From CALKHT01 sp964511575 (lineage in GTDB: Bacteria; Planctomycetota; Phycisphaerae; Phycisphaerales; Phycisphaeraceae), in NCBI GenBank assembly GCA_964511575.1, contig CAZEFM010000002.1, forward strand, positions 1 through 64,000: a stretch of DNA of 64,000 bases. Direction: 5' to 3'. The notes under the pieces were generated by a model that was not told the origin of the DNA, did not search any database, and worked only from the letters and a program-made list of their open reading frames with translations. A program made the translations under genes and the position numbers. Positions 52,481 to 61,064 of the stretch are shown here, piece by piece (within the stretch, counting starts at the first letter, position 1; every line of letters begins with the position of its first letter).

Positions 52481-54303
52481 TGGCTGAGCTGACGCCCGCA
52501 TCGCGACTGACGCAGGAGGATGACCCTTTCATCCTGCTGGTGTTGGATTATCTCGATGGGACGATCGGCAGGGAGGATCTGGCGCAACTCGATGCGGATC
52601 TGACAGCAAGCGAAGCCCGACGACGCCTGTTCATGCGGATCGCACTGCAACGGCGAATGATGCTCGAGGGGTACGGCAAGGCGCTGCGGGACAGTTGCGA
52701 TAGTGCCATGGGGGAGGATGAGGATGCGCTGCTCGCTTTGCAGATGCTGCGTGAGCAGGAACGCGGCGTCTCGGCCGAACTGGTGGAACTGGATGAGCGG
52801 GTGAAGCCCGATACTTCCCGATCGTCGCTAAATCGACGTGGGACCGGGCATCGGCGGCATTCGGACGACGACTCGCACGAGGACAACGGCGCGATCTTCA
52901 GCTTCGCGGGCATCAGCGTCTATCGCAAGACGCACAGCGGCGACGCGGCGGGGCTTCGGATTCCCGTGCGTCGCATCATGGTCGCGGCGCTTCTGGCGGT
53001 GGCGGCCTTTGGCGCGTGGATGTTGTGGCAGCCGCTGAACCAGACGGCCCAGCGCCCGCCTGAGACGACCGTGCACGTGCCGCCATCCCTGCCGCCGGTC
53101 GTGGCGCAGATCGATCAAACCTACGCGGCGACATGGGATCGCCCCGACCAACTGTCACGAGGCGTCGCGCTGCGGCAGGGCGATCGGTTCACCCTGACCG
53201 CTGGCTATGCCGCGCTGCGGCTGGCTCGGGGGGCAACGGTCATCCTCGAAGCGCCCTGCAGCCTTGAACTGCGCGACGACAACACCGTGCAATTGTCGAA
53301 GGGCAAGCTCGTTGCCCACGTGCCTGAAGCGGCCCGCCAGTTCGCCGTGCTCGCGCCGTTCGCGGAAATCGTCGATCTGGGAACGGAATTCGGCGTTGAA
53401 GTGCTTGAGAACGGCACGAGCAATGTCCACGTGTTCGATGGCGTGGTCGAAATGGGGTCGGCCGATGAGCCGGACGCGACCGAGCGGCTGACGCTGGAGC
53501 AGTCGCAATCCGCGGCGGCGGACGGGCAGACGATCCGCCGCGATGAATCGCTGCTGGACAAGTTGCGATTCATGCGATTCCGCGACGATTCGTTCGGTGA
53601 TTCGGTGGAGTTCGCATCGCAACAGTTGGAGGCCATGTGGCTGCTCAATGGTGATGCAACGGCGATCGACGAAGGCGTCCGCCTGACAAGGAATGCGGCG
53701 AATCGGGTGGGCACGATGTTCGCCCGACGGCCGATCCGGTTCGATCGCGACATGTCGTTCCAGGCCTACTTCGTCGTGCGAATGTCCGATCCGGGCGTCG
53801 CCTCCAGCGGTACCGCGACACCCGCCATCGGCATCGGCGGCGACGGAATGGCGTTTGTCCTGCACACCGATGCCGAGGCAATCACGAAACTGGGCGTCCA
53901 TGGTCATGCTCTGGGTATAGATCACCTGTCCCCGGCTTTCGCGATTGTGCTGGACACCTGGTCGTTCCGCGACAGGGAGCACAACGAGCCGGAAGGCGAA
54001 TATGTGGGTGTGCGGCTGCACGGCCAGTCGATCAACGAAGCCGCCCAGCGCGTGCCGTTCCTTCTGAACGATGGTCAACCCATCCACGTCTGGGTCGAGT
54101 ATCAGGCCAGCAGCCGATTGGTTCGGTGCTACCTGTCTCATCATCCGCAGCGACCGCTGGCGCCGACTCTGTCAACGCGGTTGAACCTCTTTGAAACGCT
54201 GGATCAGCCGCAGAGCATCTATGTCGGTTTCGCCGGATCGACGGGCAATGCATGGCAGAAGCACGATGTGCTGGATGCACGCATCCAGACGCTGTTTGAG
54301 TAA
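52480..54303 (+). CDS. FecR-domain membrane protein with C-terminal L-type-lectin-like domain
   Basis: Predicted 607 aa. Residues ~1-110 are a cytoplasmic zinc-finger-less anti-sigma-like helical domain (LTQEDDPFILLVLDYLDGTIGR, shortened). One TM helix is at ~166-186. A FecR domain at ~215-320 (RFTLTAGYAALRLARGATVILEAP, then IVDLGTEFGVEV) follows. Residues ~385-607 resemble an L-type lectin: GDGMAFVLH, GHALGIDHL, FAIVLDTWSF and VGVRLHG are in the right order. FecR proteins sense a signal outside the membrane and control a partner ECF sigma. The lectin part suggests that the signal is a carbohydrate; that is inference. Confidence 0.85.
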   Translation: MAELTPASRLTQEDDPFILLVLDYLDGTIGREDLAQLDADLTASEARRRLFMRIALQRRMMLEGYGKALRDSCDSAMGEDEDALLALQMLREQERGVSAELVELDERVKPDTSRSSLNRRGTGHRRHSDDDSHEDNGAIFSFAGISVYRKTHSGDAAGLRIPVRRIMVAALLAVAAFGAWMLWQPLNQTAQRPPETTVHVPPSLPPVVAQIDQTYAATWDRPDQLSRGVALRQGDRFTLTAGYAALRLARGATVILEAPCSLELRDDNTVQLSKGKLVAHVPEAARQFAVLAPFAEIVDLGTEFGVEVLENGTSNVHVFDGVVEMGSADEPDATERLTLEQSQSAAADGQTIRRDESLLDKLRFMRFRDDSFGDSVEFASQQLEAMWLLNGDATAIDEGVRLTRNAANRVGTMFARRPIRFDRDMSFQAYFVVRMSDPGVASSGTATPAIGIGGDGMAFVLHTDAEAITKLGVHGHALGIDHLSPAFAIVLDTWSFRDREHNEPEGEYVGVRLHGQSINEAAQRVPFLLNDGQPIHVWVEYQASSRLVRCYLSHHPQRPLAPTLSTRLNLFETLDQPQSIYVGFAGSTGNAWQKHDVLDARIQTLFE

Positions 54304-54445
54304 GGCGACGTTCGGGGGACGAGGGGATGTCAAAAAGTGGTTGGCAACTTTCACGCGACTTGAACAGAACGCAAAAGTTACCCGCACATCGGGTGACTGT
54401 AATGTGGTCCCTGACATACACACGCACCTTTAAGGAGGATCGCAA

Positions 54446-55681
54446 ATGTTGAGTCGATCGAGCAAAGCGGCGATGTTGGTTGTCCCCATGGCGCTGGCGG
54501 CGCCCGCGATGGCGCAGAGCACCTGGATCGGCGGCGTGGGCGACTGGTCCGACGGCACGGGTTGGAGCACCGGCCTGGTTCCCGCCCCCGCAACGGATGT
54601 TCTGATCAACACAGGGGAAGTGACGCACAACGGTAGTTTCGATCGTATGGGCGGTGATACCGAAGTCAGCGGCACCGGCATCCTGAACGTCAGTGGTCAT
54701 TTCAGGAACGGCGTGAACATTTTCGGCAGTGACGTGCTGGTCGCCGGCAACGGACAGATCAATCAAACGGGCGACTTCTTCATGGTGGGGCACAATGTCC
54801 CCGGTTCATTCACGCAGAACGGTGGGGTCGTCAATTCCACTGTCAAGCGCGGCTGGTTTCTGTCGGACAACCCCGGAAGCGACGGCAGCTACTACCTCAA
54901 CGGCGGGTTGCTCAATGTGAGCATGACGGGCACAAACGCCGATTGGAACGTGCGTTTTGGCAAATCCGGGGATAATGACCTGTTCCACGTCAATGGCGGC
55001 ACCGCGACGTTTACCGACACGGAATCCGCTGACCGACGCGTTTATATCCAGCGCAACGCAACGCTGCTGATCGACAGCGGTTCGGCGACCTTTTCGCAGT
55101 TCCGATTCTTCTCGGTGGGGCGTGAAGCGGCGGGCGACTCGCGTGTGATCGTCAACGGTGGGTCGCTGAACATTCTGGATCTGAAGGCGAACGGTGGTGT
55201 GGCGCTGGGGGGCCATATGGATAATAGTGAAACCGAGTTCCACACGGGGCACCTCGAAGTGAACGGCGGACAGGTCGTCATCACCGGCGGCGGCGGGCTG
55301 TGGGTCGGTGATGGCGGCCGCGGCGTCGTCGAGCAGACCGGCGGCACGATCCTCATGGCCGATCTGGACGTGATCCTCGGCCGCTCCACTGCCGCCGTGG
55401 GCAGCTACTATGCTATGAGCGGCGGTTCACTCATCGCCAACAACATTCTTCTCGCTGAAAACGGCGCCGTCGATGCGCAGTTCATCTTCACCGGCGGATC
55501 GATCACCCTCAACGGCGATCGCACCGATATCCTCAGCGAATCATGGTTCAACGCCGTCAACGGCACCGTGGCGATCTACAACGCGTCCAACGACACGACT
55601 TTCATTACAATTCCTGAGCCTGCCAGCATCGCACTGATGGGATTGGGAGCGGCGCTGCTCGTCAAGCGGCGTCGGCACTGA
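54446..55681 (+). CDS. PEP-CTERM beta-repeat (autotransporter-like) surface protein
   Basis: Predicted 411 aa. Signal peptide ~1-24 (AAMLVVPMALAAPAMAQS). The body is a string of ~25-residue Gly/Asn-rich repeats with the pattern 'NGG.v.i.....vG' (FTQNGGVVNSTV, YLNGGLLNVSM, VNGGTATFTD, VNGGSLNIL, VNGGQVVITGGG), expected to form a right-handed beta-helix. It ends with a PEP-CTERM tail, TIPEPASIALMGLGAALL plus KRRRH. Exosortase-dependent surface location is expected. AAGGAGG precedes the ATG. It follows the sigma/FecR pair by 142 bp and ends 10 bp before a hairpin. Confidence 0.87.
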   Translation: MLSRSSKAAMLVVPMALAAPAMAQSTWIGGVGDWSDGTGWSTGLVPAPATDVLINTGEVTHNGSFDRMGGDTEVSGTGILNVSGHFRNGVNIFGSDVLVAGNGQINQTGDFFMVGHNVPGSFTQNGGVVNSTVKRGWFLSDNPGSDGSYYLNGGLLNVSMTGTNADWNVRFGKSGDNDLFHVNGGTATFTDTESADRRVYIQRNATLLIDSGSATFSQFRFFSVGREAAGDSRVIVNGGSLNILDLKANGGVALGGHMDNSETEFHTGHLEVNGGQVVITGGGGLWVGDGGRGVVEQTGGTILMADLDVILGRSTAAVGSYYAMSGGSLIANNILLAENGAVDAQFIFTGGSITLNGDRTDILSESWFNAVNGTVAIYNASNDTTFITIPEPASIALMGLGAALLVKRRRH

Positions 55682-55690
55682 ACACCCCAG

Positions 55691-55720
55691 GCGATGGAGC
55701 GCTTAACCGCGCTCCATCGC
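55691..55720 (+). terminator. Perfect 12-bp hairpin after the PEP-CTERM gene
   Basis: GCGATGGAGCGC and GCGCTCCATCGC pair perfectly around TTAACC, 10 nt after the stop codon, followed by TTTGCTC. The short T-run makes partial termination or 3'-end stabilisation likely, so the next gene may be expressed at a lower level. Confidence 0.7.
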
Positions 55721-55786
55721 TTTGCTCACCGCAGGTTTCGTGGCTTTGAAGTGATTAACGCCCAACCTTCACAAGAGAGTTCCAAC

Positions 55787-56626
55787 ATGCGCACCTCACG
55801 ACAAGCCGTTGTTTTCGCGCGTCCCTTGTGCGGATTCACCTTGATTGAACTTCTGGTGGTCATCAGCATCATCGCTCTGCTCATCGCGCTGCTGCTGCCC
55901 GCACTTTCCAAGGCGCGGGAATCGGCGCGACGCATCCAGTGCGCTTCGCAACTGCGACAGATGGGCACCGCCGCCGTCGCCCATGGTGTGGACCGCAACG
56001 ACCAACTGCCCATTGCCGGCAAGCTCTTCGACAAGCGTTTCCGGGATGTGCCGAACATGGAACTGGACAGCTTCGGTCGGCCGCTCCCCTTCGTCGCGGC
56101 GCTGGCGCAGTACATGAGCGTGACGTTCGACCGGGGCAACATGGCGGCAGACCTGCAGGACGAAACCCGCATGAAGCCCTTCATCTGCCCCTCGCAGGAT
56201 GAGGTGCCCGACAATTGCCGCCTGCTGGAGTTCGTCCCCGAAGCGTGGGCAGCGCCTGACGCCAAGATCAGTTACGGCTTCAATGAGGCCGCGTTGGGTT
56301 CCTATCAGAACCACCTGCGCGTGCTGGGGAACGCCAATCGCATCAGCAACCCGTCCAAGACGATGCTGTACGCCGATGGGAAGCCGCGCGGTGCCGATTC
56401 CGGCCTGACGACCGACTGGGTCACCTTCTGGAACGATCCGGGCGAGATCGGCGAAACCCGCACCCTCGAACACGCTTATTACAACCAGGGGGCCGGCCAC
56501 TTCCAGAACTTCGATCTCGTCCGGCATAACGACCAGATGAACATCTCGATGGGCGATGGATCGGTGCAGACCTACGGCCTGGACAACTTCTCCGAGGTGT
56601 ATATCTCGCTCGGCCTCGCACGCTGA
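55787..56626 (+). CDS. Prepilin-like secreted protein (GFTLIELLVV leader, DUF1559 type)
   Basis: Predicted 279 aa. The leader ends in LCGFTLIELLVVISIIALLIALLLP, shortened: canonical prepilin cleavage after Gly, Phe at +1 and Glu at +5. ALSKARESARRIQCASQLRQMG is the conserved stretch after the helix in planctomycete proteins of this type. The C-terminus NISMGDGSVQTYGL is the matching end motif. Start 55787 was chosen so that the leader is N-terminal. It closes the sigma/FecR/PEP-CTERM module, and a strong intrinsic terminator follows. Role: periplasmic pseudopilus-like component of unknown purpose. Confidence 0.9.
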   Translation: MRTSRQAVVFARPLCGFTLIELLVVISIIALLIALLLPALSKARESARRIQCASQLRQMGTAAVAHGVDRNDQLPIAGKLFDKRFRDVPNMELDSFGRPLPFVAALAQYMSVTFDRGNMAADLQDETRMKPFICPSQDEVPDNCRLLEFVPEAWAAPDAKISYGFNEAALGSYQNHLRVLGNANRISNPSKTMLYADGKPRGADSGLTTDWVTFWNDPGEIGETRTLEHAYYNQGAGHFQNFDLVRHNDQMNISMGDGSVQTYGLDNFSEVYISLGLAR

Positions 56627-56662
56627 TGACCACAGCGTTCGCGAACACCCAATCCAACCACG

Positions 56663-56706
56663 GCACGCGACTCCGCCCACACCGGTCGGACCGCGTGCTT
56701 TTTCTT
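56663..56706 (+). terminator. Intrinsic terminator of the sigma/FecR module
   Basis: GCACGCG (56663-56669) pairs with CGCGTGC (56692-56698), with an inner TCCG/CGGA stem, followed at once by TTTTTCTT. This is the clearest plus-strand Rho-independent terminator in the window, 37 nt after the prepilin-like gene. It also separates it from the convergent nadK. Confidence 0.85.
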
Positions 56707-56731
56707 GCACCCTTATCCAAACGGGAAAGCG

Positions 56732-57643
56732 CTACTTCGCCCGCGGTCGTGCCGCCCACCCCATCTTCTTGGCGAGCATCTTCCAGTAGTTCAGATCCGG
56801 ATTCTGCACGATACGCAGCCGCTTGGGGTGCTGACGGATCAGAAGCTGATGCCCGGTGGCGAGCGGGGTGGAAACCTGGCCGTCAATCACCAGCGTGGTC
56901 CCTTCGTTGGCGCGGGTCACGCCCACGCAAATACTCGAGGTGGCGCTGACGACGAGCGGTCGCATCGCCAACGTGTGCGGCGACAGGGGCGTCACGCAGA
57001 AAGCATCCACCTCGGGGCTGACGATCGGCCCACCGGCGGCAAGGTTGTACGCGGTCGAACCGCTGGGCGTCGAGATGATCACGCCGTCGGCACTCATCCC
57101 CGTGGCACTCGATCGCATGGTGGCGGGATCGATCATCAACGCCATTTCAATCATGCGATAGGGCGGCCCGGCGGTGATGACCGCATCATTGAGGGCCAGC
57201 GCCTCGAAGAGGGGCGGCGGGGCAGCTTCCGGGTCTTCACCACAGTCCGGTGCCTCCGGGCCATACACCGCCACACGCATCATCAGCCGACGGCTGGTGT
57301 GGCACCGCCCCGAAGCGATGGCGTCCCAATGCGCCTTGAGCGTGTCGACGCTGAACTCGGCGAGGAAGCCAAGCTTGCCGAAGTTCACGCCCAGCAGCGG
57401 GATGTCGCGATCGACAAGCTGCCGCGCCTGCGCCAGCAGCGTGCCGTCGCCGCCGAGCACCAGGGCAAGATCCGCCTCGGGGAGTTGTTCCGCCAGCACC
57501 CGGGTGAGTGATCGAGGGTCGGGTTCCGCAACGATCTGTGCTCGTTTTTCCAGCCACGGCCGCAAACTCACCAGTGCTTCCACCACAGGCGGCTTGTTGC
57601 GGTTGGCCAGCAGGATCAGACGTAGAGGAGCGGTACCCGCCAT
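56732..57643 (-). CDS. nadK: NAD kinase
   Basis: Predicted 303 aa. Phosphorylates NAD to NADP with ATP or polyphosphate. The GGDGT signature is at 64-68 (LVLGGDGTLLAQAR), LLGVNFGKLGFLAEF follows, and the Gly-rich TGMSADGVIISTPSGSTAYNLAAGGPIVSP is the conserved NAD-binding segment (shortened here from a longer run). An insert with several Pro/Glu residues lies at ~125-140. A TACACT hexamer ends 7 nt upstream of the ATG at 57643 and no Shine-Dalgarno sequence is seen, so it may be leaderless. Divergent from murB. Confidence 0.96.
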   Translation of the reverse strand: MAGTAPLRLILLANRNKPPVVEALVSLRPWLEKRAQIVAEPDPRSLTRVLAEQLPEADLALVLGGDGTLLAQARQLVDRDIPLLGVNFGKLGFLAEFSVDTLKAHWDAIASGRCHTSRRLMMRVAVYGPEAPDCGEDPEAAPPPLFEALALNDAVITAGPPYRMIEMALMIDPATMRSSATGMSADGVIISTPSGSTAYNLAAGGPIVSPEVDAFCVTPLSPHTLAMRPLVVSATSSICVGVTRANEGTTLVIDGQVSTPLATGHQLLIRQHPKRLRIVQNPDLNYWKMLAKKMGWAARPRAK

Positions 57644-57650
57644 GGGGCAT

Positions 57651-57656
57651 AGTGTA
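57651..57656 (-). promoter_or_regulatory. Putative -10 element of a leaderless nadK promoter
   Basis: TACACT on the minus strand, 7 nt before the nadK ATG (57643). The -35 region is poor. Same geometry as at hslU and trpB. Confidence 0.45.
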
Positions 57657-57868
57657 CCGCAGTGCGCTCGAATAGGCCGGGACGTGCTCAGCGCCGGCTT
57701 GCAGTCATCGCCTGCCGCAGGCGGCGACGCGGCTTAACCTTTCCGCGCAACCGTCAGTCAACACGGCAATCGCCGGGGGGGCGTTGCGGGATTCGACCCG
57801 ATGGGCGTGACAGCCGGTGGCGTTTACAGTGGTGGCACCGGACAAGCCGATGGAAGGGAAGACAGGCC

Positions 57869-58873
57869 GTGAGCGTGGGGCATGCAATTGGGGTAGAGTG
57901 GTTGCCCGACAGAGGCAACGAACCGGACAGGTGCGGTGTGACGGATCAGGTGGAACAACTCGGTCAGGCGGACGCGTTGGACGACATCTTCGCGGATCTG
58001 AACATACGGCATGAGAAGAACGCCGCGTTGGCGCCGCTCACGTGGTACGGCGTCGGCGGACCAGCGAAGGTTCTGGCGCATCCGTCCAGCGTGCAGCAAC
58101 TGTCGACGTTGGCGGCACGGTGTCACGAGCAGGGGGTGCCCGTCTACGTGCTGGGCAGCGGGGCGAACCTTCTGGTGCGCGATGAGGGGGTGGCGGGCGT
58201 TGTCGTGTCGCTGGATGACCCGCATTTTCGCCGGGTGAAGGTGGCGGGCGACCGGGTGATGGCGGGGGCGGGGTTCGACTTGTCCAAGCTCGTGCTGCAG
58301 ACCGCCAAGGCGGGGCTCGCGGGGCTGGAGTGCCTGGCGGGCATACCCGCAAGCATCGGCGGGGCGGTTCGTATGAACGCCGGCGGGGCGTACGGCGACA
58401 TCGGCCAGAGCGTCCACCGTGTGCAGGTGATGGACTCGACGGGGCAGGTCTACTACCGCGACCGCGATGATCTGGTCTTTTCCTACCGCAAAGCCAACAT
58501 CGTTGCCCGCTACATTCTCGACGTCGAGTTCGCCCTTGCCGAGGACGATCCGGACGACCTGGTCAAACGGGTGAAGGAAATCTTCCTTTACAAGAAGAAC
58601 ACCCAGCCGTTGGCACAGAACTCCGCAGGCTGTGCCTTCCGCAACCCGCTCGTCAACGATGAGCGCGTATCGGCGGGACGGCTGATCGACCGCGCCGGCC
58701 TCAAGGGTTACCGGCAGGGCGGTGCTGAAGTCTCCGGGCACCATGCCAACTTCATCGTCGCACATCAGGATGCAACCGCCGCCGACGTGATGGCGGTGCT
58801 TGAACACGTCCAGCAGGTGGTTTTCGACCGCTTCGGCGTCATGCTGGAACGTGAAGTCGTCGTCTGGCCGTGA
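57869..58873 (+). CDS. murB: UDP-N-acetylenolpyruvoylglucosamine reductase
   Basis: Predicted 334 aa from GTG 57869. MurB reduces UDP-GlcNAc-enolpyruvate to UDP-MurNAc with NADPH and FAD. LTWYGVGGPAKVL, VLGSGANLLV and AGIPASIGGAVRMNAGGAYGD bind FAD, NSAGCAFRNP holds the catalytic Ser, and HHANFIVAHQDATAADV is the C-terminal conserved block of the short MurB type. There is no ATG. GTG 57869 has GGAAGGGA upstream and TACAGT (57825-57830) as a possible -10; GTG 57938 would give 311 aa, nearer the family length. Its presence shows peptidoglycan synthesis, consistent with modern findings in planctomycetes. Confidence 0.94.
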   Translation: MSVGHAIGVEWLPDRGNEPDRCGVTDQVEQLGQADALDDIFADLNIRHEKNAALAPLTWYGVGGPAKVLAHPSSVQQLSTLAARCHEQGVPVYVLGSGANLLVRDEGVAGVVVSLDDPHFRRVKVAGDRVMAGAGFDLSKLVLQTAKAGLAGLECLAGIPASIGGAVRMNAGGAYGDIGQSVHRVQVMDSTGQVYYRDRDDLVFSYRKANIVARYILDVEFALAEDDPDDLVKRVKEIFLYKKNTQPLAQNSAGCAFRNPLVNDERVSAGRLIDRAGLKGYRQGGAEVSGHHANFIVAHQDATAADVMAVLEHVQQVVFDRFGVMLEREVVVWP

Positions 58874-58933
58874 CGTGCCCTGGCTCCGCATCCCAAATGT
58901 CGTTCAACGGGTACCGACGGCTCGCCACCGATT

Positions 58934-58939
58934 TATAAT
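58934..58939 (+). promoter_or_regulatory. Putative -10 element of the DUF488 gene
   Basis: Perfect TATAAT, with a predicted 14-nt leader before the ATG at 58960 that contains CGGGAA. No clear -35 box. Confidence 0.5.
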
Positions 58940-58959
58940 GTCAATGTCGGGAACGTGGC

Positions 58960-59319
58960 ATGGACATTCACGTCAAACGCATCTATGACCCGCCACAGGC
59001 CAGCGACGGTCGACGCGTCCTTGTCGACCGCATGTGGCCCCGCGGATTGAGCAAAAGTGAAGCCCACGTGGACCAGTGGCTGAAGGAAATCGCCCCGAGC
59101 TCCGAACTGCGCAAATGGTTCAACCACGACCCGGAACGGTGGTCCGAGTTCAAGCAGCGTTACTTCAAGGAACTCGCCGAGCAAAAGGACAAGCTGCGGG
59201 AACTGCTGAACGATAAGGGGAAAAAGTCTATCACACTTCTCTTTGCCGCCCGCGACACCGAGCACAACAACGCCGTCGCATTGCGCGAGTACCTGAAGCG
59301 TATGTCCCGCGGGAAATAA
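58960..59319 (+). CDS. DUF488-family protein
   Basis: Predicted 119 aa. The family signature is visible: VKRIYDPP at the N-terminus, RVLVDRMWPRGLSK with the conserved W-P-R-G, FNHDPERWSEFKQRYF, and ITLLFAARDTEHNNAVALREYL. DUF488 proteins are small single-domain cytoplasmic proteins; their biochemical role is not established. It has its own TATAAT promoter, and the gene is convergent with the lipoprotein gene (35-bp gap). Family call is safe, function unknown. Confidence 0.93.
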   Translation: MDIHVKRIYDPPQASDGRRVLVDRMWPRGLSKSEAHVDQWLKEIAPSSELRKWFNHDPERWSEFKQRYFKELAEQKDKLRELLNDKGKKSITLLFAARDTEHNNAVALREYLKRMSRGK

Positions 59320-59354
59320 CCCTCGCACCGCCGTCCTAGTCACCGCTGCGCGTC

Positions 59355-59987
59355 TCAATGCGTGGTAAAGAGCATGTGCACGATCCACGCCGTTGCACGA
59401 GTGTCGGCACCATCGGCCGCATTGTCCGTGCTGATCAGAACATGTGGTTCGCCCAACCGAACCGGGCCGTTCATGGTCATTCTGACCGTTCGCATCATCG
59501 GGGCGGGAACGTCCTGGGCAATGACCGTTGGACTGTCGGACATGAGGGCCAGTTCGATCTCCACCGACACGCCGGGCGTCCGCCCAACCTTGCTTTTGAT
59601 TTGAAACCGCGCGCCCACATCCTCAAAACGGACGGTGTTCAACTGTGCGCCCGCTTCGGTTCGGCGTGTGTTGGCGACGACGGGCGCTCGTGCACCAATT
59701 TCGATGCGGTCGTTCACCAGATTGACGGAGTGGTCGACAGTGTAGAGGATGCGGGCATCCCCTATTTGCGCAAGCGCCCCTTCGAGATCCTCCGTCCTTG
59801 CGAGCGTTGCGGAGTTCAAGGAACTCACCGCTTGCGAGTCAAGCGCAAGTTCCCATACCAGCGCACGAAAGCGAACTTCTTTCCCATCAACCGCGGATTT
59901 GTCCCGGGCATTGTGCGTGGCACCGCATCCTTGAAGCAGACCGCTCGCCAGGACGATCGCCAACACCAAAGTGTTCCGTGCAGTCAT
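59355..59987 (-). CDS. Lipoprotein with secretin-like C-terminal pattern
   Basis: Predicted 210 aa. The lipoprotein signal is NTLVLAIVLASGLLQGC, with Cys24 as lipid site. Residues ~80-210 show a beta-rich pattern reminiscent of the secretin core: RTEAGAQLNTVRFEDVGARFQIKSKV, then VSVEIELALMSDSP and RMTMNGPVRLGEPHVLI (shortened). It lacks N0/N1 domains and would be too short for a full gated pore. It could instead be a periplasmic adaptor. GGAG lies 7 nt upstream of the ATG at 59987. Transcribed after the SDR gene on the minus strand. Confidence 0.6.
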   Translation of the reverse strand: MTARNTLVLAIVLASGLLQGCGATHNARDKSAVDGKEVRFRALVWELALDSQAVSSLNSATLARTEDLEGALAQIGDARILYTVDHSVNLVNDRIEIGARAPVVANTRRTEAGAQLNTVRFEDVGARFQIKSKVGRTPGVSVEIELALMSDSPTVIAQDVPAPMMRTVRMTMNGPVRLGEPHVLISTDNAADGADTRATAWIVHMLFTTH

Positions 59988-60086
59988 CGGATGGCTCCGG
60001 AAGTGAAGATGAACGCAGCGGAACCGTGGATGGCCTCCGCACCCGAAAGATAACGTCCACTCACACGTTTGCATAGCCTTGCGTGT

Positions 60087-60956
60087 TCACGATTCACGCG
60101 CCGGCTCATGCGGCGGCCTCATCCTGAACGCAGCCCCGTCCGTTTCGCTGACGCATGGCCAACGATCCTCAACGGCAGCAGGTGGCCGACTTTTGCGCGC
60201 AATCAGCCCGTGCACCACCCCGGGCATGAACAGCTTGAGCCAGTCGACAATGCGGTGATGTCGCGGCACCACCAGTTCCAGTCGCGGGCGATCCAGCAGT
60301 TGCACCATTCGTTTGGCAACGTAGTCGCACGGCAGGGCGTGCTTGCGCATCTGAACGCCAAGGTTCTGATAGCTCGGCTCATCAAAAAACGGGGTGCTGA
60401 CGATGCCCGGCTGCACGTAGCTGAAGCGGATGTTGCGATCGCCGTACTCCGCCGCGAGCGTTTGCGTCAGGCTCAGCAGCGCCGCCTTGGCAGCCGAGTA
60501 ACCGCAGTGCCCCCACGGGCCGACCTTCGCCGCGATCGACCCAACGTTAATTACATGACCCCGGCGACGCTCGACCATTCCCGGCAGGATCGCCCGGATC
60601 ATCTGCACCGCCGCAAAGTAATGCACCTGCATCAGCCGCTGCATCTCCGTCTGTCGCTGATCCAGAAACATTCGCAGAATGCCGTAACCCGCGGCATGGA
60701 TCAACACGTCCGCCGGCCCGTGCTCTCGCAGAATGTCGCCCATCGCAGGCTCGATCGCCGTGGCATCCGACAGATCCAGCGGATACGGCGTGCTGGGCGC
60801 AAACGGCGCAAGTGCCGCAGCCACCTCGGCCAGCTTGTCCTCCCGCCGGGCAATCAGCACGGTGCGGTACCCCCGTCGCGCCAGACGTGCCGCCGTCGAC
60901 GCCCCCAGCCCGCTGGATGCCCCCGTAATCAGCGCCAGTCGTCGTTCCTCACCCAC
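60087..60956 (-). CDS. Short-chain dehydrogenase/reductase
   Basis: Predicted 289 aa. LALITGASSGLGASTAARLARRG is the classical Rossmann start with TGxxxGxG; INVGSIAAKVG and YSAAKAA supply the catalytic Ser and Tyr/Lys. NADP preference is hinted by the basic ARREDKL after the second strand. The start at GTG 60956 has GGAGG 7 nt upstream; no ATG is in frame nearby. It would act on a lipid-like or carbonyl substrate in the cytoplasm, judging from resemblance to 3-ketoacyl-type SDRs with a hydrophobic C-terminal tail. Substrate unknown. Confidence 0.88.
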   Translation of the reverse strand: MGEERRLALITGASSGLGASTAARLARRGYRTVLIARREDKLAEVAAALAPFAPSTPYPLDLSDATAIEPAMGDILREHGPADVLIHAAGYGILRMFLDQRQTEMQRLMQVHYFAAVQMIRAILPGMVERRRGHVINVGSIAAKVGPWGHCGYSAAKAALLSLTQTLAAEYGDRNIRFSYVQPGIVSTPFFDEPSYQNLGVQMRKHALPCDYVAKRMVQLLDRPRLELVVPRHHRIVDWLKLFMPGVVHGLIARKSRPPAAVEDRWPCVSETDGAAFRMRPPHEPARES

Positions 60957-61064
60957 CACCCTGCCTCCAACGACATGAATTGCCCCCGGGACACCCACCC
61001 GACGCTCGGTTCAGACCGCCAAACGACCTATGATAGTCGAAGTGGCTCAACAACAGGCATACCT

